Shown piece after piece: positions 8,233 to 16,417 of a stretch of 22,631 nt of DNA. Every line of letters begins with the position of its first letter. The first letter of the stretch is position 1. A program made the position numbers and the translations under genes. Origin of the DNA: CAYXVB01 sp964467785 (GTDB lineage Bacteria > Bdellovibrionota > UBA1018); assembly GCA_964467785.1 (NCBI GenBank), contig CAYXVB010000047.1:1-22631 (forward strand), in the 5' to 3' direction. The notes below the pieces were generated by a model. That model worked only from the letters and a program-made list of their open reading frames with translations. It had not been told where the DNA came from and did no database searches.

Positions 8233-9387
8233 ATGCCTAAGACTGTTACTCGCGACTTCACCCGCTCCGCCGGCTTGGTGCTTTACATCCTCGTGATCGT
8301 CCTGCTGCTCAATGGCGGCAAATTCTATTCGTTGGTGAAGTGGGACGGAATCTGGTTCGCGCGAATTCTCGAGCAGGGTTACTGGTATGAACCTGGGCAA
8401 CAGTCCACGATCGCGTTTCTTCCCGGATTTCCGCTTTGGGCGATGGCGGTGAAATCCGTCACAGGTCTTTCAAACTGGTACGCGCCTGTACTGGCCTCTC
8501 TGCTCGCTTCGATGGGAGCGTTCGTCTACTTCTTCAAGCTGCTCGATCGGTTGGCCCTCGAGCGTCCGTATCGGCTTGCGGCCTGGTGTTGGCTGCTTGT
8601 GCAGCCAGCGGCGTTCTATTTTGCGTTGCCGTACACTGAGTCGCTGACCTGTTTCGCGGTGGCGGGCTTCGTTTACTGGACACTGCGCGATGCGGATGTC
8701 GATAAATCGGGTTTGGCCCGTTGGGCCCCACTTTGGATCGTGCTCCACGGCGCCCTCTTGGGCGCCACGCGGATAGTAGGACTGGCACTCCTTTGTTTTC
8801 CGCTTCTTTATGCGCTCTGCCGTGAGACCGGCTGGCACAAAAAGAAAATGGCTTCGCTGCTTCGGCCGATGGCGCTGGGTATTGCGTCCAGCGCTGGCTT
8901 TCTCGCATTTTTGGTTTACTCGCAGCTCAGATTCGGGCGTTGGGACATCTACTGGGTGGCCAATTGGGAAGGTTGGCACTTGAGTTCCGAAGCCGGCAAG
9001 CTACTCACGCTAGCGTACTGGCGCGACGTCTTCATTACCGGAAACCTTCCGGAAATGGTCGGTCGAACGCTCACCGTGATTACGCTCATGATCGGCCTGC
9101 GCATGCTCGGCTGGGCCTGGCGCAATCGACGCGTTCGAGCTGACCTCTTGGCGTGGACACTGCTTTGCGCAGGCTTTTTCGCCGAGACGGCTATCGGAAG
9201 CCACGGAATGCACGCCATGATTCGCTACTTGATTCCTATCTACGTGATTCTGATTCCGCTCTGGATGCGTTACCGGCAAGACAAGGGGCAGGCACCGCAT
9301 GTGACGGACCTCATGATCGGGGGTGCGCTCGCCGCGCTCCAGGCGCTTTTCATCGTGCGTTACACGCAGGACTTATGGGTTTCATGA
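8233..9387 (+). CDS. PIG-V/GT76-like integral membrane mannosyltransferase
   Basis: A 384-residue protein with about nine or ten hydrophobic segments and GT-C fold features. After the first membrane helix (about 13-27) comes the loop WDGIWFARILEQGYW (37-51), followed by AFLPGFPLW. This matches the WDxxxxxxIAxxGY...FxPxxP pattern of PIG-V/Gpi18-type mannosyltransferases, with Asp38 as the likely catalytic acid. Such enzymes transfer a sugar from a polyprenyl-phosphate donor to an acceptor on the outer face of the inner membrane. It is the first gene of a three-gene GT-C operon, overlapping the next gene by 4 bp at its stop. The ribosome site before ATG8233 is weak. Mannose as the sugar is inferred from the family only. 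Confidence 0.8.
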   Translation: MPKTVTRDFTRSAGLVLYILVIVLLLNGGKFYSLVKWDGIWFARILEQGYWYEPGQQSTIAFLPGFPLWAMAVKSVTGLSNWYAPVLASLLASMGAFVYFFKLLDRLALERPYRLAAWCWLLVQPAAFYFALPYTESLTCFAVAGFVYWTLRDADVDKSGLARWAPLWIVLHGALLGATRIVGLALLCFPLLYALCRETGWHKKKMASLLRPMALGIASSAGFLAFLVYSQLRFGRWDIYWVANWEGWHLSSEAGKLLTLAYWRDVFITGNLPEMVGRTLTVITLMIGLRMLGWAWRNRRVRADLLAWTLLCAGFFAETAIGSHGMHAMIRYLIPIYVILIPLWMRYRQDKGQAPHVTDLMIGGALAALQALFIVRYTQDLWVS

Positions 9388-10562
9388 GCATAATAGCCGG
9401 AGGGGATCGATTCAGGCGACTTCGCTCTTTTGGTTTAGCCCTAATCGCCGCCGCCGCCTTTTATCGATTGTTTTCCGCAGCGCAGGGAGGATCGAGCGAT
9501 TTCGCCGTCTTTTGGCGTTCCGCGCAGGCCTGGTGGAGCGGGCTCGATCCTTACCGCATCCCGGCCCCCGAAAAAGGCTTCGTCTTCAAATATCCGCCCG
9601 CCACGCTGCCGCTTTTCCTGCCTTTTGCCTGGATCCCGCTCGATGCTTCCAAGTTGATCTGGGCGGCTCTCGAATCGTTCAGCCTCGTCTACTGCATCCG
9701 CTGGCTCATGCGGCACGGCGTGAGGCGCCCGGTCGCGCTTTGGTCTGCCGCCCTCTATTGGTATCTTTGGTTTGAGCCCTACATGTATGGCCAGAGCACT
9801 TTGCTTTTGACCGCTCTCGGATTGTGGGCGATGGATGCCTCCCGTCGGCTGCGCCCCATGCCGGCCGCGGTCATCGAGTACGTGTTCAGTCTCAAGGTTT
9901 TCACGGCATACGCGCTGCCCGGCGGCGGATCCAGGATGCTTGAGCGCGCCACACTTGCTCGAACCGCGCTTCTCACGTTGATCGCGCATCTCGCATTGGC
10001 CTCGATGGCTTTGCGTTTTGGGCGCGGTCTCGGCGACGAGTTTCGCTCGCTTTATTCGGGCTGGGTCTCCAACGCGCTCTCGGGCGCGGCGGACCTCGGG
10101 CCTCAGGTGATCCGAGGCGCCTTCAATCACGGTTTCACCGCGGCCATCCTCAGGCGGGTTGATCCGCAGGCGCTGCATCCCGGCTGGGACACTCCCTTGA
10201 GCCTGCTTCTCGCTATTTCGCTTGGCGCGGGCTGGTGGCGTCTTTCTCGTGCCTTGCAGTTCGAGGAAAAGTGGGCAGGCTGGCTTGCGATCGCGGTGAT
10301 CGCTCATCCGTTGGCCTGGCAGCATTCGTTCGTGATGGGGTTCCCGCTTTCGGCATACGCGATCCAGGGAGCGATGGATGGTAAAAATCGCATGCTGCTC
10401 GCCCTCGCGCTCCTGGGTACTGGACTGACCGCGCTTTGGGTCCCTCAGGTGGTCAACGAGTACGCCGTGCCGCTCGAGGTCTGGGGGTCCAAGTCCTGGG
10501 GTGTTCTTCTTTGCGCGATCGCGCTTCTTCTCGCACGAAGAATTCGGAGGAAAACGACATGA
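9384..10562 (+). CDS. GT87-like (DUF2029) membrane glycosyltransferase
   Basis: A 392-residue multi-pass protein. After the first membrane helix comes SDFAVFWRSAQAWWSGLDPY (38-57), with Asp39 in the position of the catalytic Asp of GT87 enzymes such as mycobacterial PimE. FKYPPATLPLFLPFAW follows, the family's (Y/K)YPP...P signature. GT87 enzymes add mannose or another sugar from polyprenyl phosphate to lipid-linked glycans on the periplasmic side. The start was set at ATG9384 because it overlaps the upstream stop as ATGA; ATG9375, three codons earlier in frame, is the alternative and lies 3 nt after an AGGA. The frame stays open well upstream, but that part lies inside the preceding gene. 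Its own stop overlaps the next start, again ATGA. Confidence 0.82.
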   Translation: MSIIAGGDRFRRLRSFGLALIAAAAFYRLFSAAQGGSSDFAVFWRSAQAWWSGLDPYRIPAPEKGFVFKYPPATLPLFLPFAWIPLDASKLIWAALESFSLVYCIRWLMRHGVRRPVALWSAALYWYLWFEPYMYGQSTLLLTALGLWAMDASRRLRPMPAAVIEYVFSLKVFTAYALPGGGSRMLERATLARTALLTLIAHLALASMALRFGRGLGDEFRSLYSGWVSNALSGAADLGPQVIRGAFNHGFTAAILRRVDPQALHPGWDTPLSLLLAISLGAGWWRLSRALQFEEKWAGWLAIAVIAHPLAWQHSFVMGFPLSAYAIQGAMDGKNRMLLALALLGTGLTALWVPQVVNEYAVPLEVWGSKSWGVLLCAIALLLARRIRRKTT

Positions 10563-11950
10563 CGACCCGGCCTGCGGCGTCCGCGACTCTCGCGGTCTTC
10601 ACCGTTTCAATGGCGCTTCTGGCTTTCGCGCTATTTGTGCATTCAACCACCGCGCCGGCTCTTCAGTACGACGAGTCCTGGTGGGGGCTTCTCATTCAGA
10701 GGATCGCGACTGAGCCGGGGCAATGGCCGATCTTCGGAATGTCCAGCTACACGCTCACGCACAATCAGTACCTGTCAGCGGCGCTTTTTCGTTGGTTAGG
10801 TCCGAGCGTCGCGCTTCTGCGCTTCATTCCCAAGCTCGAGGTCCTGGCCGGAGTGGGCCTGATTTCGGCCGCGCTCCATGTTTCAGGGCGCAGCCTGGCG
10901 GGCGCGATTCTTCCGGGGCTCATCGCCTTTTTCCCGGCGCTGGTGATGAACCAGCGCTGGACCGTCGAGCTGACCACGTTCTCGGTTCTGGTCACCGGTC
11001 TCGTGTCGCTCGGTCTCGCACTCAGGCGCGAAAGAGGATCTTCGACCTCCTCAAACGCTCTCATCCTGGCCGGGGCTTGGCTCGGCACCACCTCACATAT
11101 CCTGCTCATCGCTCCGCTCATGGCGCTCTGGTTCTGGCTTTGGAGCCATGGGCTGATTCGGACGCGTGAGGATCGCCGCCTCGTCACGACCGCGGCCATC
11201 GGGATCGTGTCCTTTGTCATCGCGGTCTTTTTGCGCGAAAGTCGAGCCCTCGAAATCGCCGCCCTCGCCCTCGCCGTGCTTGGGGGCGCCACGCTCACCT
11301 GGACCGATCTATCCAAAAGCCTCCGGACCTGGGCGCGTTGGATCGTGACAATTCCCGGGCTTTTGATCCTCGTGCCCTTCGCGGTTCATCTCGACGGCAA
11401 CTGGCAGGCGCTGCAGTACACGGGCGACCTCTCGCAGCCGCTCTGGAGAGGCGCGATTCTCATTCCCCTCACGCTGTTACTCTGGTTCTCACGAAGAGGA
11501 TTCGCCTCAACGATCCCGCGAGTGGCGCTCCCGCTTCTGCCCATCACGCTGCTCGCCACGCAGGCCATGGTCGGTCGCCTCGGCGCGCGCTTCCTTGAAA
11601 TCCCTTTCCTCATGGTCGCCGTCGCGCTCGCGGCGCTCGCGGCTCGGCTCCCGCTTAAACGCCTCGTCGCATTCGCCTCTGTGTGGGTGGTTTGTGGCGG
11701 GGGACTGCTCTGGCAGAATTATTTCGAGCCCTGCATCCATGAACGTCAAGTGGCTCGCGCCTTCCGCCTCGGGCGAATGATGAAGGACAGCTCCGAAGAC
11801 TTCGTCTCCAAGATGCCCCTGGTGCGCAGGCTGGGTGAACAGGGCTGTGGCCTCGAGGCGCTTCCTGAAATCGAACGCGGCCCCGAGCTCAGGTTCCTCG
11901 CCCTCGGCGACTGGCCGATTTCCAAAGGGCCTTGCCGAGTATCGAAATAG
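10559..11950 (+). CDS. GT39/ArnT-like membrane glycosyltransferase (GT-C)
   Basis: A 463-residue protein with about ten to twelve hydrophobic segments. The first helix (about 10-28) is followed by LQYDESWWGLL, with Asp38-Glu39 in the first periplasmic loop. This is the acidic pair typical of the PMT/ArnT (GT39/GT83) superfamily that uses polyprenyl-phosphate sugars. A C-terminal soluble part of about 70 residues contains three Cys. The ATG is preceded by GGAGG with an 8-nt gap and overlaps the upstream stop by 4 bp, so this is a coupled third gene of the operon. The family is less certain than for the two upstream genes; the donor and acceptor are unknown. It ends about 95 bp from the convergent peptidase gene, and I see no clear terminator there. 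Confidence 0.7.
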   Translation: MTTRPAASATLAVFTVSMALLAFALFVHSTTAPALQYDESWWGLLIQRIATEPGQWPIFGMSSYTLTHNQYLSAALFRWLGPSVALLRFIPKLEVLAGVGLISAALHVSGRSLAGAILPGLIAFFPALVMNQRWTVELTTFSVLVTGLVSLGLALRRERGSSTSSNALILAGAWLGTTSHILLIAPLMALWFWLWSHGLIRTREDRRLVTTAAIGIVSFVIAVFLRESRALEIAALALAVLGGATLTWTDLSKSLRTWARWIVTIPGLLILVPFAVHLDGNWQALQYTGDLSQPLWRGAILIPLTLLLWFSRRGFASTIPRVALPLLPITLLATQAMVGRLGARFLEIPFLMVAVALAALAARLPLKRLVAFASVWVVCGGGLLWQNYFEPCIHERQVARAFRLGRMMKDSSEDFVSKMPLVRRLGEQGCGLEALPEIERGPELRFLALGDWPISKGPCRVSK

Positions 11951-12046
11951 CGCCGAACTTCGTCACGGACTGCCGCGAATTCGCCTTAACCGCGGTGTGG
12001 CACCCTCAATGGGACCGCGTCGACCGGCTCTGGGGCTCCCTGAGGT

Positions 12047-12712
12047 TCAAGATATCCGGTGAATTTCGCCGTCGGCGATCATGTTCACATGGCCCAGCAG
12101 TGTCGTGAACTTTCCGTTGACGATAATGCCACCGCCGTCGTGCGCCGTGAGTATCGGGTTCGAAGTCTTGCGGGAGTAGCGCAGGAGCGCGCGGCGCAGC
12201 CGTGGACTGCGGTCGAAGTGCGGAAAGAACTCGAAGTCCACCAGCCCGAGCGCCCGCAGGTCCTGGAGGCCGACCTCGTTTTCGTCGGCTTCCCACGAAG
12301 GATAGCCCGCGAGTCCGATGTTCGGGGTCAGGATCAGTCCACCGGCGCTGAGACCGGCGATCACTCCTCCGTCGCGCGAGTAGTCCCGGAGCTTGGTCAT
12401 CAGACCCGCTTTGCGCAGATGCATGAGGAAATAAAATGTATTGCCCCCGGCGAGATAGATGACGTCCGAATCCAGGGCTCGTTTGAGTTCGTCGCGCGTG
12501 AATTTCGTATCGACCGAAAGTGTGTGGAACCGGGTAAAGCCATAAGGGCGGTAGCGTTCGATCGCGCGCCGGTAAAAGGGCCCGGCTCCATCGGCGCAGA
12601 AGGGGATATAAGTCATGGACTTGCCCTTTTTTCGATCCACCAGATCGGAAAGGCAGCCGTGTAACTTTTTGTTTTTACTGGACTGTCCGCCAGAGTAAAA
12701 AACGAGCTTCAT
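12047..12712 (-). CDS. Peptidase family S51 protein (dipeptidase E-like)
   Basis: A cytoplasmic alpha/beta protein of 221 residues (numbering below counts one more for an alternative GTG start at 12715). It has the S51 nucleophile elbow GLSAGG (Ser123), the preceding YLAGGNT (87-93), the second catalytic motif FPHFD (His166), and an acid in AHDGGG (Asp193) where PepE has Glu. S51 members cleave Asp-X dipeptides (PepE) or cyanophycin, using a Ser-His-Glu/Asp triad on a glutamine-amidotransferase-like fold. The length matches PepE (about 230). Substrate cannot be read from the sequence, so no symbol is given. No strong ribosome site is visible. It is divergent from the SelO-like gene with about 40 bp between starts. 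Confidence 0.85.
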   Translation of the reverse strand: MKLVFYSGGQSSKNKKLHGCLSDLVDRKKGKSMTYIPFCADGAGPFYRRAIERYRPYGFTRFHTLSVDTKFTRDELKRALDSDVIYLAGGNTFYFLMHLRKAGLMTKLRDYSRDGGVIAGLSAGGLILTPNIGLAGYPSWEADENEVGLQDLRALGLVDFEFFPHFDRSPRLRRALLRYSRKTSNPILTAHDGGGIIVNGKFTTLLGHVNMIADGEIHRIS

Positions 12713-12727
12713 CACGACTTAAAGTTA

Positions 12728-12758
12728 TGTCACGGGATTGTCGATACTGTCACCGTGA
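12728..12758. promoter_or_regulatory. Repeat elements in the compact divergent intergenic region
   Basis: TGTCAC occurs twice (12728-12733 and 12748-12753), spaced exactly 20 bp, and TCACGG (12730-12735) is mirrored by CCGTGA (12753-12758). The second arm overlaps the GTG start of the SelO-like gene. With only about 40 bp between divergent genes, this could be a shared operator, but short repeats like these also arise by chance. Confidence 0.25.
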
Positions 12759-14572
12759 AATCACAGACTTATCCCCGGTTTTCACAGATCGACGGGACAC
12801 ATGATTTCCGGAAAGCAGTCCCCGGCGGCTATGTCGACTACGAGGCCCGCGCCAAGCGCGGCGGTCGCGTCGCCTATTTCAATTTCGCTCTCGCCCGCGA
12901 GATGGGCCTGATTGCCGCGCGCCACGAGTCCGAACTGAACCCCGAACTCGAGGCCGCAATCCTCGACACCTTCGCCATCCAGATCATCAACGAATATGAC
13001 CGCGAAAACGGCGTCAAGATCCCCAAAAAGGACCTGCTGGGCCGCAAGTACATGGCCACCCGCTACCTACAGCTTCAGCATCCCAACAAGCGGGGCAAGA
13101 CATCCGGCGACGGTCGCAGCGTCTGGAACGGTCAGCTCACTCATAATGGAACGACCTGGGACGTCACCAGCTGCGGCACCGGCGCGACCTGCTTGAGTCC
13201 CGCGGCCGCGACCTTGGGTTACGTCCCGCGCACGGGCGACCCGACGGTGAGCTACGGCTGCGGCAAGGCCGAAATCGACGAAGGAATTTCCGCCGCGCTC
13301 CAGAGCGAGATTTTCTACCGAAACGGCGTCGGAACGGAGCGCACGCTGGCCGTAATCGCTTACGAAGACGGCACGAGCATCAATGTGCGCGCGGGGAGCT
13401 GCCTGCTTCGTCCCTCGCATTTTTTCGCGCATCTCAAGCAGGGCAACCGCGACAAGCTCAAGGGCGCGATTGATTATTTCATTGAGCGCCAGAGCCGCAA
13501 CGGCGCTTGGAAGCCGCGTAGCGGAAACCGATACTACGGCCTCGCCGCGCATCTTGCGGTCACTTTCGCGCGGATGGCCGCCAAGTTCGAGTCGGAATAC
13601 ATCTTTGTATGGATGGACTGGGACGGCGACAACATCCTCGCTAATGGCGGTATTATCGACTACGGTTCGGTTCGTCAGTTCGGCCTCTATCATCACGCTT
13701 ATCGCTTCGACGACGGGGACCGCTGGTCCACCACGATTCCCGAGCAAAAGCTCAAAGCCCGCGCGACTGTACAGGGCTTTGTTCAAATCGCGGATTTCCT
13801 CACCCGCGGACGCAAGTCCAACTTCAAGAAGTTTCGCGGACACTCCCTGCTTCAGGAGTTCGATCGTGAATTCGAGCGTGAGCGATTGCGCTTGTTCCTC
13901 GAAAAGAACGGCTTTACCGAAAAGCAGCAGATGCACCTGCTTGATCGCCAGCTCCGCAAGGTCCGACAGCTCCACCGTTCATTCGCGCATTTTGAGAAGG
14001 CGACCCGCGCCCGAGTCCACCGGGTTGCCGATGGCATCACGCGCGACGCTGTCTACTGCATGCGTGATCTGCTCCGTGAGCTTCCAGGGCAGCTGCTTAA
14101 GGGCCGCATGGCGCTGGATGCACCCGATACTCCCGCTGACTTTCTGGCTCTGATCGCCTCCCGGTACGCCACCCGAATGGATCGCACTGCCACGGACAAT
14201 AAATGCCGTCGCATCAGGGAGTATCTCGCGCGCCACCAGGAGCTTGTTGATGCCATATCCCGCGAGTTTCGCCACCCCCGCACCGAGCTGCTTTCCCAGA
14301 TGTCGGATCGCGCCACGTATCTCAATCCCCGGGACCGGATCACGGGCGTTTCAGCAATCTATCTGACCGCTCGCCTCGTGAGCGCGCGCGAAAAGGGTCT
14401 TAGCCAAAAGATGCTTCAGCGTCTGATCGAATCGCTGATCCGTTGCCACGTCTACTCCCCCGATGCTCTCGAGCTGCGTCGATGGATCAAGGAAGAGGCC
14501 AAGCGTCGCAAAGAAGCCAAAGTGGTCGCCTCAAGCCTTCGCCTGGTGGCCGAAGTGAGGCAGACGCTGTAA
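12755..14572 (+). CDS. Divergent SelO (YdiU/UPF0061)-like pseudokinase-fold protein
   Basis: A 605-residue cytoplasmic protein. SelO enzymes have a kinase-like fold with flipped ATP and AMPylate Ser/Thr/Tyr of target proteins. Landmarks in order: GDGRSVWNG (start near residue 118) matching SelO GDGRA..LGE; WDVTSCGTG (135-143) in the place of the WDLQLKGAG loop; SEIFYRNGVGTERTLAVI matching the SEAM..LGIPTTRAL region; LLRPSHF matching R(V/L)xPSH; and the catalytic segment WDGDNILANGGIIDYG with Asp292-Asn293 and Asp302. The 10-residue spacing matches SelO Asp-Asn...IDYG (general base and metal ligands). The SelO Lys that contacts ATP appears replaced by Cys140. No selenocysteine-like C-terminal motif is seen. 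GTG12755 is the start because homology begins within the first 20-50 residues. The C-terminal half is helical and basic. Confidence 0.72.
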   Translation: MKSQTYPRFSQIDGTHDFRKAVPGGYVDYEARAKRGGRVAYFNFALAREMGLIAARHESELNPELEAAILDTFAIQIINEYDRENGVKIPKKDLLGRKYMATRYLQLQHPNKRGKTSGDGRSVWNGQLTHNGTTWDVTSCGTGATCLSPAAATLGYVPRTGDPTVSYGCGKAEIDEGISAALQSEIFYRNGVGTERTLAVIAYEDGTSINVRAGSCLLRPSHFFAHLKQGNRDKLKGAIDYFIERQSRNGAWKPRSGNRYYGLAAHLAVTFARMAAKFESEYIFVWMDWDGDNILANGGIIDYGSVRQFGLYHHAYRFDDGDRWSTTIPEQKLKARATVQGFVQIADFLTRGRKSNFKKFRGHSLLQEFDREFERERLRLFLEKNGFTEKQQMHLLDRQLRKVRQLHRSFAHFEKATRARVHRVADGITRDAVYCMRDLLRELPGQLLKGRMALDAPDTPADFLALIASRYATRMDRTATDNKCRRIREYLARHQELVDAISREFRHPRTELLSQMSDRATYLNPRDRITGVSAIYLTARLVSAREKGLSQKMLQRLIESLIRCHVYSPDALELRRWIKEEAKRRKEAKVVASSLRLVAEVRQTL

Positions 14573-14615
14573 GAGCGCTCTCTTCGCAACTCGCCGATTT
14601 AAGCCCAAGGGTGCC

Positions 14616-16238
14616 TCACCATTGGCAGGGAGGGCCGTCCGTCCCGCAGAAGCGATTCATCCCTTTGATTTCGTTCTTGCAGCAGGAGCTCCCTCCGAGG
14701 CGGGTGCCGCAGCCCGTGCCACCGCAGGTTCCGCAGGATGCCGGACAGCAGATGCCACCCGAAAAGATGCCGCCATCCGGACAGGTTTGCGGCTCCCATT
14801 TGAAGCTGTCGCCGACTTTTTTGCAAAGGGCTCCCTCGCGGGTCACCTTTGCCTTGGCTTTCGCCTGGTCGCAGCGATCCGAATTCACGGAATTGAATCC
14901 GGTCACGAGATCACTGTTGAATTTCGGACTGTTGAAATAGACGGGGACCTTGGACGTCGGATCCAGGCGCGAGTATCGCGAATCCAGCTCTATTCCGGCG
15001 TCGAGACAAGCCGCTAGATTAAAAAAGTTGTTTACGCGGTTTTTGATGTTTCCATAATCGGAATCATCGGTCTTGAGCGAATCAAAAATCAAGGGATCCA
15101 AAGCATGCTCCCGTGAATTTGGATTGGCGCGCGGATGGCGAAGCCAATCGTTGGGTAGATTAGTGGAATTGGCGAACTCCGGATGCAAGATCGTGCCATT
15201 GATGTAGGGGATCGTGAATTCGACCGCCGCTTTGACTTTTGGGAGCGGTGCGGATGCGTACTTTCGGAAATAGATTCCTTGTTGATGGTTTTTCTGAGCG
15301 ATGCAGGCGAGCTTGAGGATCGGCTCCAAGTCGTAAAAATGATAGTTGAGCGCATCGCGGTCGTGGAAGTCCACGGTTGAGCCATCGCTGCCGATGTTTC
15401 TGTCGAGGTGGCTGTTGAGAGTCTCCATGACGGATTGCCATTTGGATGAGTCGTTCAGTGCCACAGAAATCGCCCCAAGCGTCAGGAGCTGATGGCTTCG
15501 GAAATTCGAACGGGTCGTGCTCGAACTAAAGTTGTACGCGGCAAGGCTTGCGTACTCATTTGCGAGCCAGTTCTTGATTTGGGCGCTTTCGCGCGAGTTC
15601 AAAGTCAGATGATTTTTGACCCGGGCGTAGGTCAGGATAAGAGGGAGTAGTCCGGCTTCGGAAATGGGATTGCCGCTGGTGCGTAAGCCACTTTGTATGA
15701 ACGTGAATTTATACGTTCCGGTCCAATCTAGAACAAAGGCCTTGATCCGGTTTAGGCAGTCTTGTCGCGATTTCGGCTTACCATCCACGGTGACGCAGAC
15801 GTCTTTCTCCGCAAATAGCCAAGCCCAATAGAGCGCGCTCATGGTTGTGAAGTCCCTGCGGGCTTTCGATTGTTTGTCCAAGAGATCTCGATCGGCGGGG
15901 ATGGCGCTGGACAGACCTGCCGTGAAGTATTCAATCGGAGAGGGAGTTTCGTTGAAGCGCTGCTTTGCGATCTTGACCTGCGCATCGCGAAACTTTTGCA
16001 CCTCGCTCCCGCTTTCCTTGGCCAAACGCCGAAGGTCATTCTCTTCCGCAGCGGAAAGCGCCAGGCTGAGTCCTTTTGAGGTGGTGGCGTCGCCGGAATT
16101 CGGAGGAACGTTTGTTTGAGGGGGTTTCACGGCTGAGATGACGGCGTTCTTTACGGGCTTAGAGAAACTCATCGCATAGGTGGACGTAGTGAAGCATAAC
16201 AGCACAAAGAAACTGCTCAGCGAAAAGAAGGCTTTCAT
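14616..16238 (-). CDS. Secreted PL5-like alginate-lyase-family protein with Cys-rich tail
   Basis: A 540-residue exported protein. The signal peptide is residues 1-22 (ending TYA). The central part (about 100-400) is an all-alpha barrel-like lyase domain of the Alginate_lyase type: ISEAGLLPLILTYARVK, then NFRSHQLLTLG with His249 in the position of the PL5 NNH motif (Asn replaced by Ser248), and RDALNYHFYDLEP with Tyr302 about 53 residues later, as His192 and Tyr246 are spaced in lyase A1-III. PL5 enzymes cut mannuronate-rich alginate by beta-elimination in the periplasm or outside the cell. Residues 486-540 form a separate tail with ten Cys, including CCPASCGTCGG and two CC pairs. ATG16238 has GGGGGA about 7 nt upstream. 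The substrate may be alginate, a related uronan or something else. Confidence 0.72.
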   Translation of the reverse strand: MKAFFSLSSFFVLLCFTTSTYAMSFSKPVKNAVISAVKPPQTNVPPNSGDATTSKGLSLALSAAEENDLRRLAKESGSEVQKFRDAQVKIAKQRFNETPSPIEYFTAGLSSAIPADRDLLDKQSKARRDFTTMSALYWAWLFAEKDVCVTVDGKPKSRQDCLNRIKAFVLDWTGTYKFTFIQSGLRTSGNPISEAGLLPLILTYARVKNHLTLNSRESAQIKNWLANEYASLAAYNFSSSTTRSNFRSHQLLTLGAISVALNDSSKWQSVMETLNSHLDRNIGSDGSTVDFHDRDALNYHFYDLEPILKLACIAQKNHQQGIYFRKYASAPLPKVKAAVEFTIPYINGTILHPEFANSTNLPNDWLRHPRANPNSREHALDPLIFDSLKTDDSDYGNIKNRVNNFFNLAACLDAGIELDSRYSRLDPTSKVPVYFNSPKFNSDLVTGFNSVNSDRCDQAKAKAKVTREGALCKKVGDSFKWEPQTCPDGGIFSGGICCPASCGTCGGTGCGTRLGGSSCCKNEIKGMNRFCGTDGPPCQW

Positions 16239-16281
16239 CTTTTTTCCCCCAGGATCCCACTCTTAAGTCGGTACAGTTAAA

Positions 16282-16310
16282 ATGGTAATAGCTTTAATGC
16301 ACTGTGTCAA
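16282..16310 (-). promoter_or_regulatory. Near-consensus sigma-70 promoter of the lyase gene
   Basis: On the minus strand: a perfect -35 TTGACA (16310-16305), a 17-bp spacer, and -10 TACCAT (16287-16282, four of six bases). The predicted start near 16275 gives a leader of about 37 nt that includes the GGGGGA ribosome site. The surrounding 16239-16409 interval is AT-rich and carries no gene. Confidence 0.65.
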
Positions 16311-16397
16311 TGTTCGGTGTGATTGAATCCTGGTCCTGATTGTCTTGTTATCTATCTGTCATGATTGCTAAATTTCAGATGGGCTGAACGGCCTGAG

Positions 16398-16417
16398 AAA
16401 AAAGAGATCCTACTCTT
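16398..16417 (-). terminator. Weak candidate terminator at the end of the MFS gene
   Basis: On the minus strand AAGAG and CTCTT flank a 6-nt loop that includes the TAG stop codon (16412-16410), and the second arm runs into six T residues. The stem is only 5 bp and AT-rich, so termination would be inefficient at best. Confidence 0.3.

Noticed and set aside
9441..10325. A 294-codon minus-strand open frame inside the GT87-like gene
   Set aside because: The translation is rich in Arg, Pro and Gly without hydrophobic or domain pattern, while the plus strand gives a coherent multi-pass membrane protein.
13067..13975. A 302-codon minus-strand open frame inside the SelO-like gene
   Set aside because: Antisense shadow; the plus strand carries coherent SelO landmarks over the same region.
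14573..14615. GAGCGCTC palindrome as a terminator after the SelO-like gene
   Set aside because: The 8-bp palindrome has no loop and no T run; it is not a credible intrinsic terminator.
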